NCBI GenBank assembly: GCA_036362985.1
Contig: JAYGXS010000008.1
Location: forward strand, 6,826,553-6,890,552
Direction: 5' to 3'
Source of the DNA: Ligula intestinalis
Taxonomy: Eukaryota > Platyhelminthes > Cestoda > Diphyllobothriidea > Diphyllobothriidae
DNA: 64,000 bases
Shown here piece by piece: positions 22,428 to 33,337 of this stretch. A program made the translations under genes and the position numbers. The notes under the pieces were generated by a model that saw only the letters and a list, made by a program, of their open reading frames with translations, was not told where the DNA came from and made no database searches. The first letter of the stretch is position 1, and each line of letters starts with the position of its first letter.

Positions 22428-24226
22428 TCACAGTGCTGGCAGTAGGAAATCATGTTGTAAAAGTCGCATTTTGTCAAATAAAATCACATCAAGTCTTCTT
22501 TTCAATTCCGCAATTGTGTCAGCGGAAACCGTCTCGCTTGGTAGCAAGTTCCAAGGCCGGACCACGCGTTGACTGAAGAAATATTTTCGGAGGTCTAATC
22601 GGGTGCGTTCGTTTGTGACCCTGTAAGGATGGCCACGCAGGTGAGTCGTGGTGGCTAATTGGAAGAAATCCTCCAATTTTAGGCAGGAAATGTGGCCACG
22701 GATTATCCGGAATGTCCAGAGCAGGCTGGACTGAACGTTCCTGTAAGACAAAGGAAAAAGGTCAAGTTTTATTAATCTCTCCTGATATGGTAAGTCCCTG
22801 AGACCGTCGACCATCTTTGTCGCCCTGCGTTGCACTTTTTCAAGAAACTCCACATCTTTCTTCAACCACGGTGTCCAAACTGGCATTCCGTATTCAAGAT
22901 GTGGTCTCACAAAGGTGCCAAATATTTTTCCGAAGAGTTCAGGTGGAAAGATTTTGAACGCTCGTCTGATCCAGTGCAGGGTACTAGTTGCCTTCTGGAC
23001 GGACGTTTTACAGTGCTCTGTTTGCATCAAGTTTGCGGTTGTCCATATACCCAGATCTTTGTATGTCTCAACCTCGTTTAATGCGGTACCATTGATAAAA
23101 CAACTGTGTTTCGATGGCACTTTTCGCCCCGGGCTTATGTGTAGAACAAGACACTTGGATACATTAAAGTTAGGAAGCCACATGGACGACCAGATAACCA
23201 GTTTATCGATGTTCGACTGTAGTCTCTTTGCGTCGTCGGCACACCTAATTTCAGCCCATATTTTAATGTCATCCACAAACATGACAGCTGCGCAATCTAG
23301 CTCATTGAGACAGTCGTTTACGTAAATCAGGAATAGCAGCGGACCCAAAACTGAGCCTTGTGGTACACCACTCTCGACCATTGTCCATTCTGAGGTTGAC
23401 TTTCCGACAACGACCCTCTGTTCTCTGAGGGACAAGAAACTACTGATCCATTTATACATTTTTCCTTGGATTCCCACGTCCCAAATCTTCTGCAGAAGAA
23501 GCCTGTGTGGTACACTATCGAAGGACTTTTTAAGTCGAAGTATATAACATCAATTGGATAGCCTTTATCAGCGGCCTTTGTCCACTTCTCCTGTGAGTAA
23601 AGAGCACTCGTGAGGCAAGAGTGTCCTGAGTGAAAGCCGTGCTGTCCATCACATAGTATTTTGTTGCTTTCGAGGAAATATATTAAATGCTTCTTAATAA
23701 TGCGCTCCATTACTTTGCACGCGATGCAAGTTAGACTGACAGGACGGTAATTTGCGCAATCAAGTCGCGAACCTCCCTTGTAGATCGGGGTGACGTTTGC
23801 CCACTTCCATTCTTCTGGGAGTTCGCCTTCGTCAAAAGATTTCTGGAAGATGGCAGCCAGGGGTTTGCATAGTTCGTTAGCTAATTCTCCTAGTGCTAGT
23901 GCAGGAATTTTGTCCGGCCCAGGTGATTTGGCAGGCTTAAGTTGGAGTAATTCGGCCCTGACTATGTTGTGTGAAAACTCTAGGTCCTCTATTTTGGGCA
24001 AAAAGGAGGAGAGTAAGGGTGCAGTTATCGGTCGATGAGCGGACGGACCGTCAGCAAAAGTTGTAGGCTCTCGGGTGTAGACGGATTTAAAGAAATCGGA
24101 GAGGAGGGAGGCTTTCATCTGGTCTTCGGTCACCAGTTGTCCATCGGCTGATCTAAGGGCAGGGATCAGTTCCTGAGATCTCTTCGTGCTTCGTATGTAA
24201 CCGTACAAGATCTTGGGGTGTTCCAA
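22428..24226 (-). pseudogene. LINE A reverse transcriptase, frameshifted
   Basis: Two overlapping ORFs (23327-24226 and 22428-23477). The first has KSPGPDKIPA, ANYRPVSLTCI and the start of IYFDLKK. A frameshift near 23520 removes the catalytic SFDSVPH block from it, and that block is read in the second frame. The second ORF has SGVPQGSVLGPLLFLIYVND, VMFVDDIKIW and the long C-terminal region ending in LLQHDFLLPAL. FVDD replaces the usual FADD, which leaves the catalytic Asp pair in place. The copy at 49108-50959 helps confirm the alignment. Confidence 0.85.
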
Positions 24227-24333
24227 CGACTTGTGTTATATGTTCAACTCGTATTTTTTGCGCAGTTTAGTAGCTTCTCTCTTGCAAATGTTACGTTGTT
24301 GCTTATACTCCCGTAAGTGTTTAACGGAGCCGG

Positions 24334-25251
24334 TTAATCTGTCATGTTTCGAGAAGCGGTTTCTTTTTTTGAAAGCGGCCTGCAAGTTTGATTCATCCAT
24401 TTCGGGTGATTCGTAATTGTCTTTCTTCTGAAGGGACAGTTAAGACAAAGAGTCCTTTTCAACGTCGAGCTAAAAGTCATCCACTGTTCATTTGCCCCAC
24501 CTTGGAGATCTGTTTCCCATGATACGTCTGATATTTCTCTTCTCATAAGTGGGTAGTCGCCCTTCCAAATGTTACTTTCCCATGTGTTGGAGGAGTAGGG
24601 TTTGGACAACAACGAATACTCGAAATACAGCACAATATGGTCGCTTGACCCTAATGGGGGTCGATCTTGCAGGTCAATCACATTTTCCTCCTTTCGGGTA
24701 AAGGTAAGGTCGAGACAGTTCGATTGTTGTCCTTCCCTAGCCCACGTTCCAAACGCGACGGTTTGGCAGAGCAGTTTGGCTGTGGCCCATTGTAGTAATT
24801 TGTGATTGAAGTTGTCTTGAAGACCCTGTGCAGTCCATGTCTGCCAGTCATCACCAGGAGCGTTAAAGTCCCCAACGATGAGGATGTCTTTTTTCTCACT
24901 AACCCTATACAATTCTGATATGAGGATAGTGTCTTGGTCATGAGAATGGTTTGGCGGGCGGTATGTCACCGAAAGCGTTAGTGGCCTGGCGTACTTAGCA
25001 GATATAATAATATTTAGCATTTCCACATCTCGTGCTGGGACCGGTACTTCAGCCGTGGCTGTCAGCTTGCAAGTGACATAGACTATAAGCCCTCCTCCCC
25101 TAGTTGTTCTGTCTTTCCTGAAAAGCTGATATCCTCTAAGTGATAATTCAGAATCAGCAATATCTTTTGAAAGCCAGGTTTCAGTTAAAGCCATGATGTC
25201 TGGTTTCACCTCATTGACCAAGTTCTTTAGTTCGTCCAGCTTGTTAAACAA
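24334..25251 (-). pseudogene. LINE A endonuclease
   Basis: The motifs PDIMALTETWLS, VTYRPPN, ILIVGDFNAPGDDW and PPLGSSDHIVLYF are the Glu-, Asp/Asn- and Asp/His-containing blocks of the LINE endonuclease. The true frame starts further upstream: KILIANVQSLFNKLDELK is in frame before the first Met. The ORF runs out near 24334 by frameshift before the RT. Confidence 0.82.
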
Positions 25252-25454
25252 GCTTTGTACATTTGCGATTAGGATCTTTAGTGATAGTTTACTCCGTGAG
25301 GCCCAACCCTCATCGTGACAGGTTTTGGCCAGAGGAAGGGCTCCTTGACATGTATTATTTGCCCATCTTTTATTTTCAGGCCCTTTGCCCCGCTTTCGGT
25401 TCTCTCTCTCTCAATTCTATCCTTAGTTGCCTCATTTTCATCCGCTACCTCAGC

Positions 25455-26738
25455 TCATATTCTGGCTGAAAAAAACACTTGCTTCTCCGAATTCCGTAAG
25501 GCCGTTTTTCCTTTTAGCAGTTTTGATGCCAAGCCTTCGTCATCGAATATAACTTTGAGAGGCCTTGGGTTTGTTTGTAGGTCGCGGCCTAGGTCTGCTT
25601 TACCCAGACGGAAGGCTTTATTTACGGTATAGGTTTCCCCATTCTTTAGGACAGCGCTAACGTATTCGTGTATTCGATCATAGTCGTGTGCAACTCGTTC
25701 CGTTGTACTGTCAAACGTGGACTCAGGAGCACCTTGTATGATAATGTCGTTTTTCCGATTTATGGACGAATTCTGTAATACCTTACCTGCAGTTCCGTTT
25801 GACTCGTATTGAACAACTATGCAGTTTTGTCGGTCAAGGGAAACCCGTGATATATTTCCAGTCTTACTGCTATCGGAAGACCCCGAGATTTGGTTAGGAA
25901 TAGTTTTTGTCTTTGTGTTTCCGCTACCATCACCAGAGATAGGCTTCTTTTGGAGTCTGGGATGGCACTGATCAGCTCTGGCTTCGTGCTGCCCCCCTTC
26001 TACATTTGCGGTTTCCTTCTGTGATTTGTATGCAACCTTAGGATACCCACTAGGAGTGGTTGATGTGCGGGGTACATCAAGCACTTTCGGTCCGGGAAAT
26101 GAGCCTATAATTAGCGAGGTTTTTAATTCGGAAAGTTCCTCATGTGCTGAAATTTGGCGCAGAGTATTAGTCCCGCAGGCCGTTAGAGATGTTTCTGTAG
26201 AATCTTGATCATGGTGCTCCTCGTCGAGGACAACTTGACCATTTATATTACTTGCCTGATCATTTTTGTGCGTTGACGCTTCGGCGAGAGATTCTGCTGC
26301 TGCATACATTAGTTCCTTTCCCTCAAGTTCATGCATCGCCAGTGTTTCCTCGTGAGGGAGAAAGCGAGCAAATTTCTTCAGCTCTTCCAGCTCCACTCTA
26401 AGACTATAAACCACCTCCTCAAGTTTCGTAAATTTGTTAAGATGGGTAAAATATGATATGCAGGCTTCCTCTTTATGAGTTGCATCCCTTAAACATTTAA
26501 GACATTTAGTTCGCTTGGCAGGAGGACTTTTCAATATGCTTCGTGACCGATCTTTTGTATTTGATGACTGAATTCGATCCTTACGGCTATACGCTTCTAT
26601 AGCTCCATCGGTTAGCCATTCGACTTCCACCCGAGGTATCCGCGGTTCGATTCGCGGCCCCGCTGGCAGCTTTGTAGAATTATCGCGAGCAATAATTTTT
26701 ACTTCCATTTTAGTTGTAAACGAAACGATTAAATTCAA
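25455..26738 (-). CDS. LINE A ORF1 protein
   Basis: An intact 427-residue ORF, the only undamaged long gene of LINE A. Residues about 70-150 contain KSPPAKRTK, two CxxC-like cysteines and a leucine-rich helical stretch that could form a coiled coil. The C-terminal third (FRLGKADLGRDL, RPLKVIFDDE) looks like the RNA-recognition-type fold of LINE ORF1 proteins, which coat the element RNA. The same C-terminal pattern recurs in LINE C (40810-41040). Residues about 20-50 are translated from a tRNA-like sequence in the opposite sense. Confidence 0.7.
   Translation of the reverse strand: MNLIVSFTTKMEVKIIARDNSTKLPAGPRIEPRIPRVEVEWLTDGAIEAYSRKDRIQSSNTKDRSRSILKSPPAKRTKCLKCLRDATHKEEACISYFTHLNKFTKLEEVVYSLRVELEELKKFARFLPHEETLAMHELEGKELMYAAAESLAEASTHKNDQASNINGQVVLDEEHHDQDSTETSLTACGTNTLRQISAHEELSELKTSLIIGSFPGPKVLDVPRTSTTPSGYPKVAYKSQKETANVEGGQHEARADQCHPRLQKKPISGDGSGNTKTKTIPNQISGSSDSSKTGNISRVSLDRQNCIVVQYESNGTAGKVLQNSSINRKNDIIIQGAPESTFDSTTERVAHDYDRIHEYVSAVLKNGETYTVNKAFRLGKADLGRDLQTNPRPLKVIFDDEGLASKLLKGKTALRNSEKQVFFSARI
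26590..26665 (+). other. tRNA-like B-box sequence inside LINE A ORF1
   Basis: On the plus strand TAGCTCCATCGGTTAGC and GCGGTTCGATTCGCGG resemble the A and B boxes of a tRNA promoter, spaced about as in a tRNA. The T stem is imperfect and the acceptor does not close. On the minus strand the same bases code GPRIEPRIPR of ORF1. Confidence 0.35.
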
Positions 26739-27251
26739 ATGTTAAATTTGCCTTTGTGACTGTGACGTAGTGTGTTGACTGATATTCAAAATAACGAAAA
26801 TCTTCCGACGGTGTGTAGAGTATTGCAAATATTTGAAGCAGACTGAGTAGACAATACGCCTAATTGCTTAGAAGCACTTTCAAATATGTATAAACAATAT
26901 GCAGGATATTCAGGAACGACTCAGCCGTTTGTAGATCTTCGAGGTCCTGAAGAACTGCTTATCTTCGAGAAAGCTTGAGATCCTTGCACCTTGGTCTTTT
27001 TAGGCTGTTTTCGCCTGTTTGTTTGTAGGTTGCGAGTTCAGTTCAACGACTCGAGAAACAAATTTCACTTTGATTCCGTCTTCTGATGAAGTTCGCCACA
27101 ATAAAAATTCCACGATGACGAGATTGTTGAATAGTATCCAATGCTTAATATCTGGAGTCCGCGAGAGTGTCCAGAAGTGTGAAATCCCGAAACGACTAAA
27201 TCCCTTGGAGTCCGAAAAAGTCAAACCGATTTCAAAGGACGCGCCACGTTT

Positions 27252-27480
27252 AGTTTGAAGAGGGGAGGCCCATAGGCTTTCAGATTGACGAACAATGGCA
27301 TCTGGAGAATATGCTCGAACTCGGCCTTGGCAGCAGTAAGTCGTGCAGGCACGAGACATCGAGGGCGACAGAAGACAGGAGGACCAGTCGTCCGGATAAG
27401 GTGAAGAAGGTCGTGAGGTGGGACGCGTGAGACCAGGATATCCCGCAAGAAGATAGCGAAATGGACTACCAGGATCAGCA
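27252..27480 (-). pseudogene. Gypsy protease-RT linker
   Basis: HLIRTTGPPVFCRPRCLVPA and AAKAEFEHILQM, then in another frame RQSESLWASPLQT, match the stretch before the RT in Ty3/gypsy pol. It stops exactly at the LINE A 5' end. Confidence 0.8.
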
Positions 27481-27512
27481 TCCAAGATGGCGAGTTTGTG
27501 GGACACTTCAGA

Positions 27513-27860
27513 TTAAGGATTTCCTCGAAAAATCAGTTTTGTAGTCTCGTAAAGTAAATGGGTACGACGACAGTCGAGAATAGGACCAAAAGTGGCGCGA
27601 AAGTCTGCACCTAGTGTGGCACAGGGCACGTCAGCAAGTACAAACACCCAAGGGAAAAGACGTCGCAAACTGATCTTCAACGTGAGAGAACAGGCACCGA
27701 AAGTGGCAATAGGTGAGGTGTTAACGGCCTGAAAAAAGGAACCAGGATTGAGAGACCGACGGTCGGCTGGTTCAGAAGGAAAAACATTCAATTGGGTGCC
27801 AGTATCAATAAGGAAACGTCTGTCAATTTTGCCGTCGTGGACGTAGGAGGTGCGACTGGG
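27513..27860 (-). pseudogene. Gypsy aspartic protease
   Basis: DRRFLIDTGTQLNVFPSE contains the DTG catalytic triad of a retropepsin, which in LTR elements cuts the gag-pol polyprotein. PCATLGADFRATFGPILDC follows, as in flatworm gypsy proteases. The ORF continues upstream of the first Met. The frame ends before the RT linker. Confidence 0.75.
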
Positions 27861-28183
27861 TTTATGAACACCAGGAAGATTGGTTGACTTAACCTTCGCA
27901 CGGGCCGGTTTTACCCATTTGCTCCGAGTGGGAATAATGGAGCAAGGAGATATACACTGACGGGCTTTAACAACAAAACTGGTGTAATAACGGCAGGTGG
28001 CGGATGAGGTGGGGCAAGATAAAGTTGGCTGGAAATGCCGGAAAGATGACCCGGTGGCCTCTTAGGTGAAAACGCTCTTTGGTGTGGAAGAGAAGCTACG
28101 TGCGTGGTAGGCTGCGCAATAGTAACTTTGAGCTCTGAAAGTGGAGACACAGAAACAACTGGAGAAATAGGTAGTGCGGCAGG

Positions 28184-28410
28184 TTATAATTTGGAAAACA
28201 AATACGTCTCCATAAGCTTTTCAGTAATTCGAGAAAGGTTTACGGCCCTAGCAGAGTCAGAAATAGATGCTAAAATGCACTGAACTTCTGCTGGAAAATT
28301 GTCCATGGTCAATAGCTGTGTATATCGTCGACTTAAAAAGAACGTCTTAGGAATACGAAGCACACCAATTAATTCTGTAATGCCATTTTCTCTGAATATG
28401 GCCTCCAATA
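28184..28410 (-). pseudogene. Gypsy gag fragment
   Basis: FPAEVQCILASISDS followed by a helical ITEKLMETY segment resembles the end of the gag capsid domain in animal gypsy elements. The region from 27860 to 28183 between gag and protease is Pro- and Ser-rich and frameshifted. No zinc knuckle is recognisable. Confidence 0.5.
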
Positions 28411-31400
28411 CGAGTCCGAAAGCTCAGACTTTTACAAGGTTTTTCACAGTGCTCAAACCTTCGTTTTTTTTGAAACAAGAACCTGGTGCTCACATATTCG
28501 TTTCCATTCATAACAAAGCCTTTTTTCCTGCATAAGCCCACATACCGCTTTTATGATATTGAAAAGTGAATAAGTGCTTGATATAATCGTTTAAGCAATC
28601 CCTTCTGCGATTGTATTGATCATTGCTGGTTGGATAGGATGCAATGATTGATGATCAGTTTGCCTTCGAGGTGCTAATCATTGAAATTTTTGGCACTCGT
28701 AGTGTGCTTCTAAGTCGGCCATTTGATTCGTTGTCGTTGTAACATTTGGTCACCCACCCCCTGTGGATGCTTCAATTTCCTAGTAGGTTATTGCTCGCAT
28801 TAATCTGATATGTGCTGCAATGCTGAGACTTCAGTGGCTTAGAGCTTCAACAGCTGACAGCTCTTGTAATGATTTCACACTCGTCAATTTTAAAGGTTTA
28901 ATGGGGTCTCGTCGAATAAGCCACGACTTGATAATTAGCAGCCTTCGTCCATACTAATTAGTCTTCCAGTCTCCCCTACCTTTTTACTTTGTCCGCAACG
29001 ACAGGAATGCGATAAAGACTCTAGACGCTTTCCATCGTAGCAATGGGTCTTTAGGCCACGTTGATGGGCGATACTGTCAGATCTGCCAATGGGATGCAGT
29101 TGAGCTTTGGACGGCTAGACGAAATCGGGTGATATTAACTGGACGCAGTGCCCCCAGACTGCATTTCAGGTCAGAATGCAGTCTGCGTTGCACTCGCTAG
29201 TCAAGTATCCTCTAGCTCTGCACCGTAATCTCCTTGTTTAATCTAGGTTACAATGACTGCAATTTATTCTGCGCATTCATCAAAGACACTGTTTTTCAGC
29301 ATCCTCGTATTTCTGATGTGGAAGTTTCCTTAGCATGCCGATATATGGTCCTCACGTACATAACTGATTTTGTGACTGATTCGATATTTATTATTGAGCC
29401 TCATTGTTATAGCCCAGTTAGTTCGGCGTCGCCAGTTATTAAAGCCCAGTATTTCGAACCCGGCTAATGGGCAGAAGGAGGCAAGAGAGCGGTCCTGATA
29501 GGCGATGGCTTTATTTGGAATTTATATTTTTCAGCGCCGGCACGGCACTATTTGTACAAAGTTAATTTTGAAAGAATAAAAATTCAAAAAGGCTGTGACT
29601 AGATGTGCAAATAGACGTAGAAATTGGTAATAATGTCAGCAGAAATTTTCCTTTTGGAGCAATGTTTTGCAGGCGATTGTGAACTTAAAAACCAAAACTT
29701 ATGGCAAGCACTGTGGGGCTTGCGTCACTGTCCGGTTCTGTGTGCGCTGCCTGTCCGTCGGAGTCGTCCTTTAGCTTGTCAACTCCAACAGCTCGGGTCT
29801 TTCCGGAATGTTCCTAGCGTATGGCCTGCTCCAAGACATTCTGGAATAATTCTGACTATGCCCACTGCGCCTGCTATGTGGATGGTAGTCTGGCTTTCTT
29901 GGCTCACGGCGTATGCGTAGGTGTGGGCATCTGGCATGAGAGCGTGACGTACATCGGGCGGCCTTCTTCCCAGACTGTCGTGAGTGCTCGGAGCCTCCCG
30001 CCTCCATGCCACTTATTATGCACGTGACAGTTGTCACTTTCATGAACACCTCAGCTTATTTTATTTTGATATCCTTTGCAACCAGCAGAAACATCAATGA
30101 GAAAACCATGATTTCTTCTTCTGTAATCACAAACAAATTTTGTCCGGAAGGACGCTACTCCCTCTTTTTTACTAACGATGATATTTACTGCAGAAAATGC
30201 TTCGCTATATGTCCCTAACTCGGTTGATTCATTGGCATACATTTTACATTTCCATCGATTATTCTGTAGAACAGAACAGAATTTCAAGACCTACGGGATA
30301 CAGGTGTTAGTCGCCAAAGCTACACATTGCACTTACGATTACGGACGGAACCATACAGGATCTAATTTTTTCTGCAATTAAGAGTATTCTCAAGTCGTAC
30401 AACATTTGTCAGTTGGAGGGACATCCGACCCCATCCAGCATAGAATCACAATAAGCTCAGTAAGATGCTATTCTCGGTCGTCATACCAACATTCCAGAAT
30501 ACACCCAGACACGCATAATATGTTGATGTTCAAACGCTTTTGACTTTACTCCTTCGAATGTCTAACAGTAACAGCTAGGCATTATTGCATCCTTATATTA
30601 AGTTTGGAATTCCTCATATCTTCCCATTTAAAGGAGAAAATTTAGCACAAAACTTTGAGAGCTAAATGGTGATCGTGCATATTAGGGCAAATAAATGCTG
30701 CCTAAGTATTTTATGCGCGAAATCTTTTGAACTATCAAGAGTCGCACGAATCATCACCCAAACTACCCGTTGAAGTTCAAGCGGCTGTTGGTGCATTTCT
30801 GTTAGTTCATTCTAAGCATACAAAATATGTTCAAAGGCGAATTTACACTGACTCGTTTGCCTGATTGTTATTCTTTTTATACTTTTTTTATGTGACTAAT
30901 ATCTCCTTGATGCTTGCGGTCGTCTCGATCAGCGCGCATGAAGACATTTATGTAGGCAGATCCAGGAGATGCTGTTATTAGTTATCAAAGACAGTGAAAG
31001 CTGTTTTTTTGTACCTCAAATTTCGAGATAAGAGATTTTCTCTCGAGGAGTTCTTCCTGCGTTAGTGGGACAATAACGGTTTGCCCCTAGGCGAATATCG
31101 GCTGGACAGTTTGCCCTCTTACTTTGTGATCGTTTCTATCGCTTTTGGTCCGCGAGTGTCCACAGATGCTGAAACTGCTGAATCCCATGTGTATTAATTG
31201 ATGGGATTTCCTATAAGAGACAATACTAAATTATACTTCCTACCTGTTTTGACACGACAAAGCCCATTGGTGACCTGATCTTATCTGATGGAGCCTTCCT
31301 CGTTGCGTTATTCTGACCATGCAAGTGTTTATTTTCTGGAAATGGCTACCATTTATCCCCTCTATAGAAATGCTTATTCGAGCAGTCACTCCACATAGTT

Positions 31401-33079
31401 TTTAGTTGTGGCGACACAAGGCTTTTATTTCCCTCGACAACTGTTTATCTGTTATGGGGCCATCTTAGATAGTTTGCTGCTCTACACATTTTACCTGAGG
31501 CCTTAATTCACTGAAAGGTCCTTTAAAGCAAGTGCAGTATTGTAGCGAAGATGAGAGCTTTAACAGATTCAAACGAGTACACATAAGCAAATAAAATGGA
31601 GAGAGGAAGAACCTGTGGGCTCTTAGCTCAACTTAAACGTTGTTTAAATTTATCGATTTATAAATGTTATTTTGACGCAAGCCGCTCGAATAAATCACTT
31701 TTCGAATCTTACGGCGTGCTGCTTGCTAGAATTTCTTGCTAGCAACATTCCACGGCCCAAATTATTCTATTGCCAGCTTCCGCTGTTTCTTTCGCCCTTC
31801 AACGACACCATTTTCTGGTGATCAATCCCGGGCTCAGGATAATTCCAACGGCGATATACAGACGAGATTTCTCTCAAATCTCCCGAGTGCAAGCCAATGA
31901 ACTAAGATCCCTGTCTTCACGAAGTCATCCTCTGGCAAGTCGATTTCTTGACTACTGCTGGCAAGGATCGTGGAGCATCTAAGTGAGTCGTATCACTTTT
32001 CAATCTTCATTGTCATCCGCGTATACAAATTTTACACCAGTTCCACTAGAATAGCCTGGCGAATTAATCACTAGTAGTTAGCCTACACTATACAGTTTTC
32101 CGTCACGTTTTTGCGAAGACGTCATATATGTTTATAGTGTTTAATCCTCTGCAAACCTTTGAAAATCCTATTGAAAGATAAATCGCGGCCAATGATTCAT
32201 ACGTTATAGAGCAGTGCGTCCGTTAAATAAATTGCCATTGAAAAAATTATATCAAGTTTCCTTTTATTTCACCAACAGCAACAACAACAACCGAAGATAT
32301 GCGTATTTAATCACCCAATGGGAAAAGAAGTTGGACAGTACATTAAGTTTGGTAATCCTTGAGAATTGCCATTTTTTGAATTCACACAGATCAGCTATCT
32401 GAAGAGTGCATTCTACCTCTCTGACATGTTTGAAGACCAAGGTCAAAACTCCTATTTATTGCATATAGTATACAGGAAAATATTTTGTCGATATATTTTC
32501 TTTCCTATGGTTGGCATTACAAGCCGCTGATTGTAACTTCCTCTTTCCTTTTTACGCAAGTCAATATTATTTTACCTCATAGAATTCTCCGAAGAGCTAA
32601 ATTGCTTGCCCAATGCTATCTTTCTCTGGATTTCCTGGTCGGGAGGTTTCACGTCCCAAGGGATAATACAAAACATTATACACAAATGTTTTCATAAACG
32701 ATATTAACTGTATCTCTAAAACAGGAACGCAATTCGGCAATGTTCCATCCCCTTTGAGGCAGTCTTTTTTTTAACAGGGCTCTCTTTTTCACATGTATGA
32801 AAATTTACTGTATTTTTTGTTTATTCGCACAAAATGTTTGTGGTCGCTTGCCTCCGATGCTGCCAGTATTTCGAAGTCATTTGTTCTGTCGAAGACAAAC
32901 CCATCGGTATATGCAATGAACTTTGTGTATACTTTCACCGGTATTTTGGTTGCTTTTTTGTGATTGCAGGTGCTACAATGTGATTGGTCGGTAAATTCTA
33001 CAGCCGTTGCTTTGTAATTGGTGGACTAAATGTGCCTTTTTGGGCTGCGCGTCATTATAACGTTTGCACGTGAGCTACC
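28411..33079. other. No gene seen
   Basis: About 4.7 kb without a recognised gene. A GC-rich island at about 29700-30010 stands out from the AT-rich surroundings and has overlapping ORFs on both strands, none of which I recognise. The rest is typical intergenic or intronic sequence. Confidence 0.5.
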
Positions 33080-33337
33080 ATGGCGTTGGTTTCTGATGTC
33101 AATAAGAAATTTCGCAATGTTCTCTGCGGCCGTCACTTCCAATACTTAATGGGGTTTGAGGAAGCCATCAAAGAGTTTAGCAAAGTAACGAATGCCAATT
33201 GAAATTACTGTTAGGCAACGGGCTATTATTTCAGGACGGGCCGACCCAATGAATATCCTGCGGACTCGATACACGCCAAGCAGTTCGTGTATGCCCATCG
33301 CAAATACGTATGCATCGTGGCGCCCACGAAAAAGTAG
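33080..33337 (+). CDS. Candidate two-exon small gene, unknown product
   Basis: An ATG in a good start context (CTACCATGG) opens 35 codons ending EAIKEFSK. A 30-base intron (33185-33214, GTAACG to TTAG) follows, and the same frame then runs 40 codons through RTGRPNEYPADSIHAK to TAG. Without splicing the frame ends seven codons after the donor. The joined 75-residue product looks protein-like (balanced composition, several aromatic residues) but matches no family I know. Very short introns are common in flatworms. It could also be a chance ORF or part of a larger gene. Confidence 0.3.

Larger units (their letters stand above)
22246..27251 (-). mobile_element. LINE A, full-length CR1-like retrotransposon
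   Basis: About 5.0 kb on the minus strand, with a 5' untranslated region of about 510 bases, ORF1, endonuclease, RT and a 3' untranslated region ending CCCTTAAAATATGCATATAT. Removing exactly this stretch joins the two halves of the gypsy RT in frame, so the borders are well supported. ORF2 has two frameshifts. A second copy on the other strand (44592-51143) shares the 3' end. Clade assignment to the CR1/Jockey group rests on the GVPQGSVLGPLLF-type RT and the two-ORF layout. Confidence 0.88.
20134..28410 (-). mobile_element. Ty3/gypsy LTR retrotransposon, broken and interrupted
   Basis: Minus-strand order: gag-like (28184-28410), protease (about 27513-27860), RT linker (27252-27480), start of RT (about 22120-22245), rest of RT (21400-21725), start of RNase H (21000-21290), pol C-terminal tail (20701-20923), 3' LTR (20134-20700). 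LINE A occupies 22246-27251 and a LINE tail sits at about 21763-21990. Most of RNase H and all of the integrase are deleted between about 20923 and 21000. I did not find a 5' LTR. Confidence 0.85.

Noticed and set aside
29624..30049. GC-rich island with ORFs on both strands
   Set aside because: Overlapping frames look equally open because of base composition; no motif on either strand.
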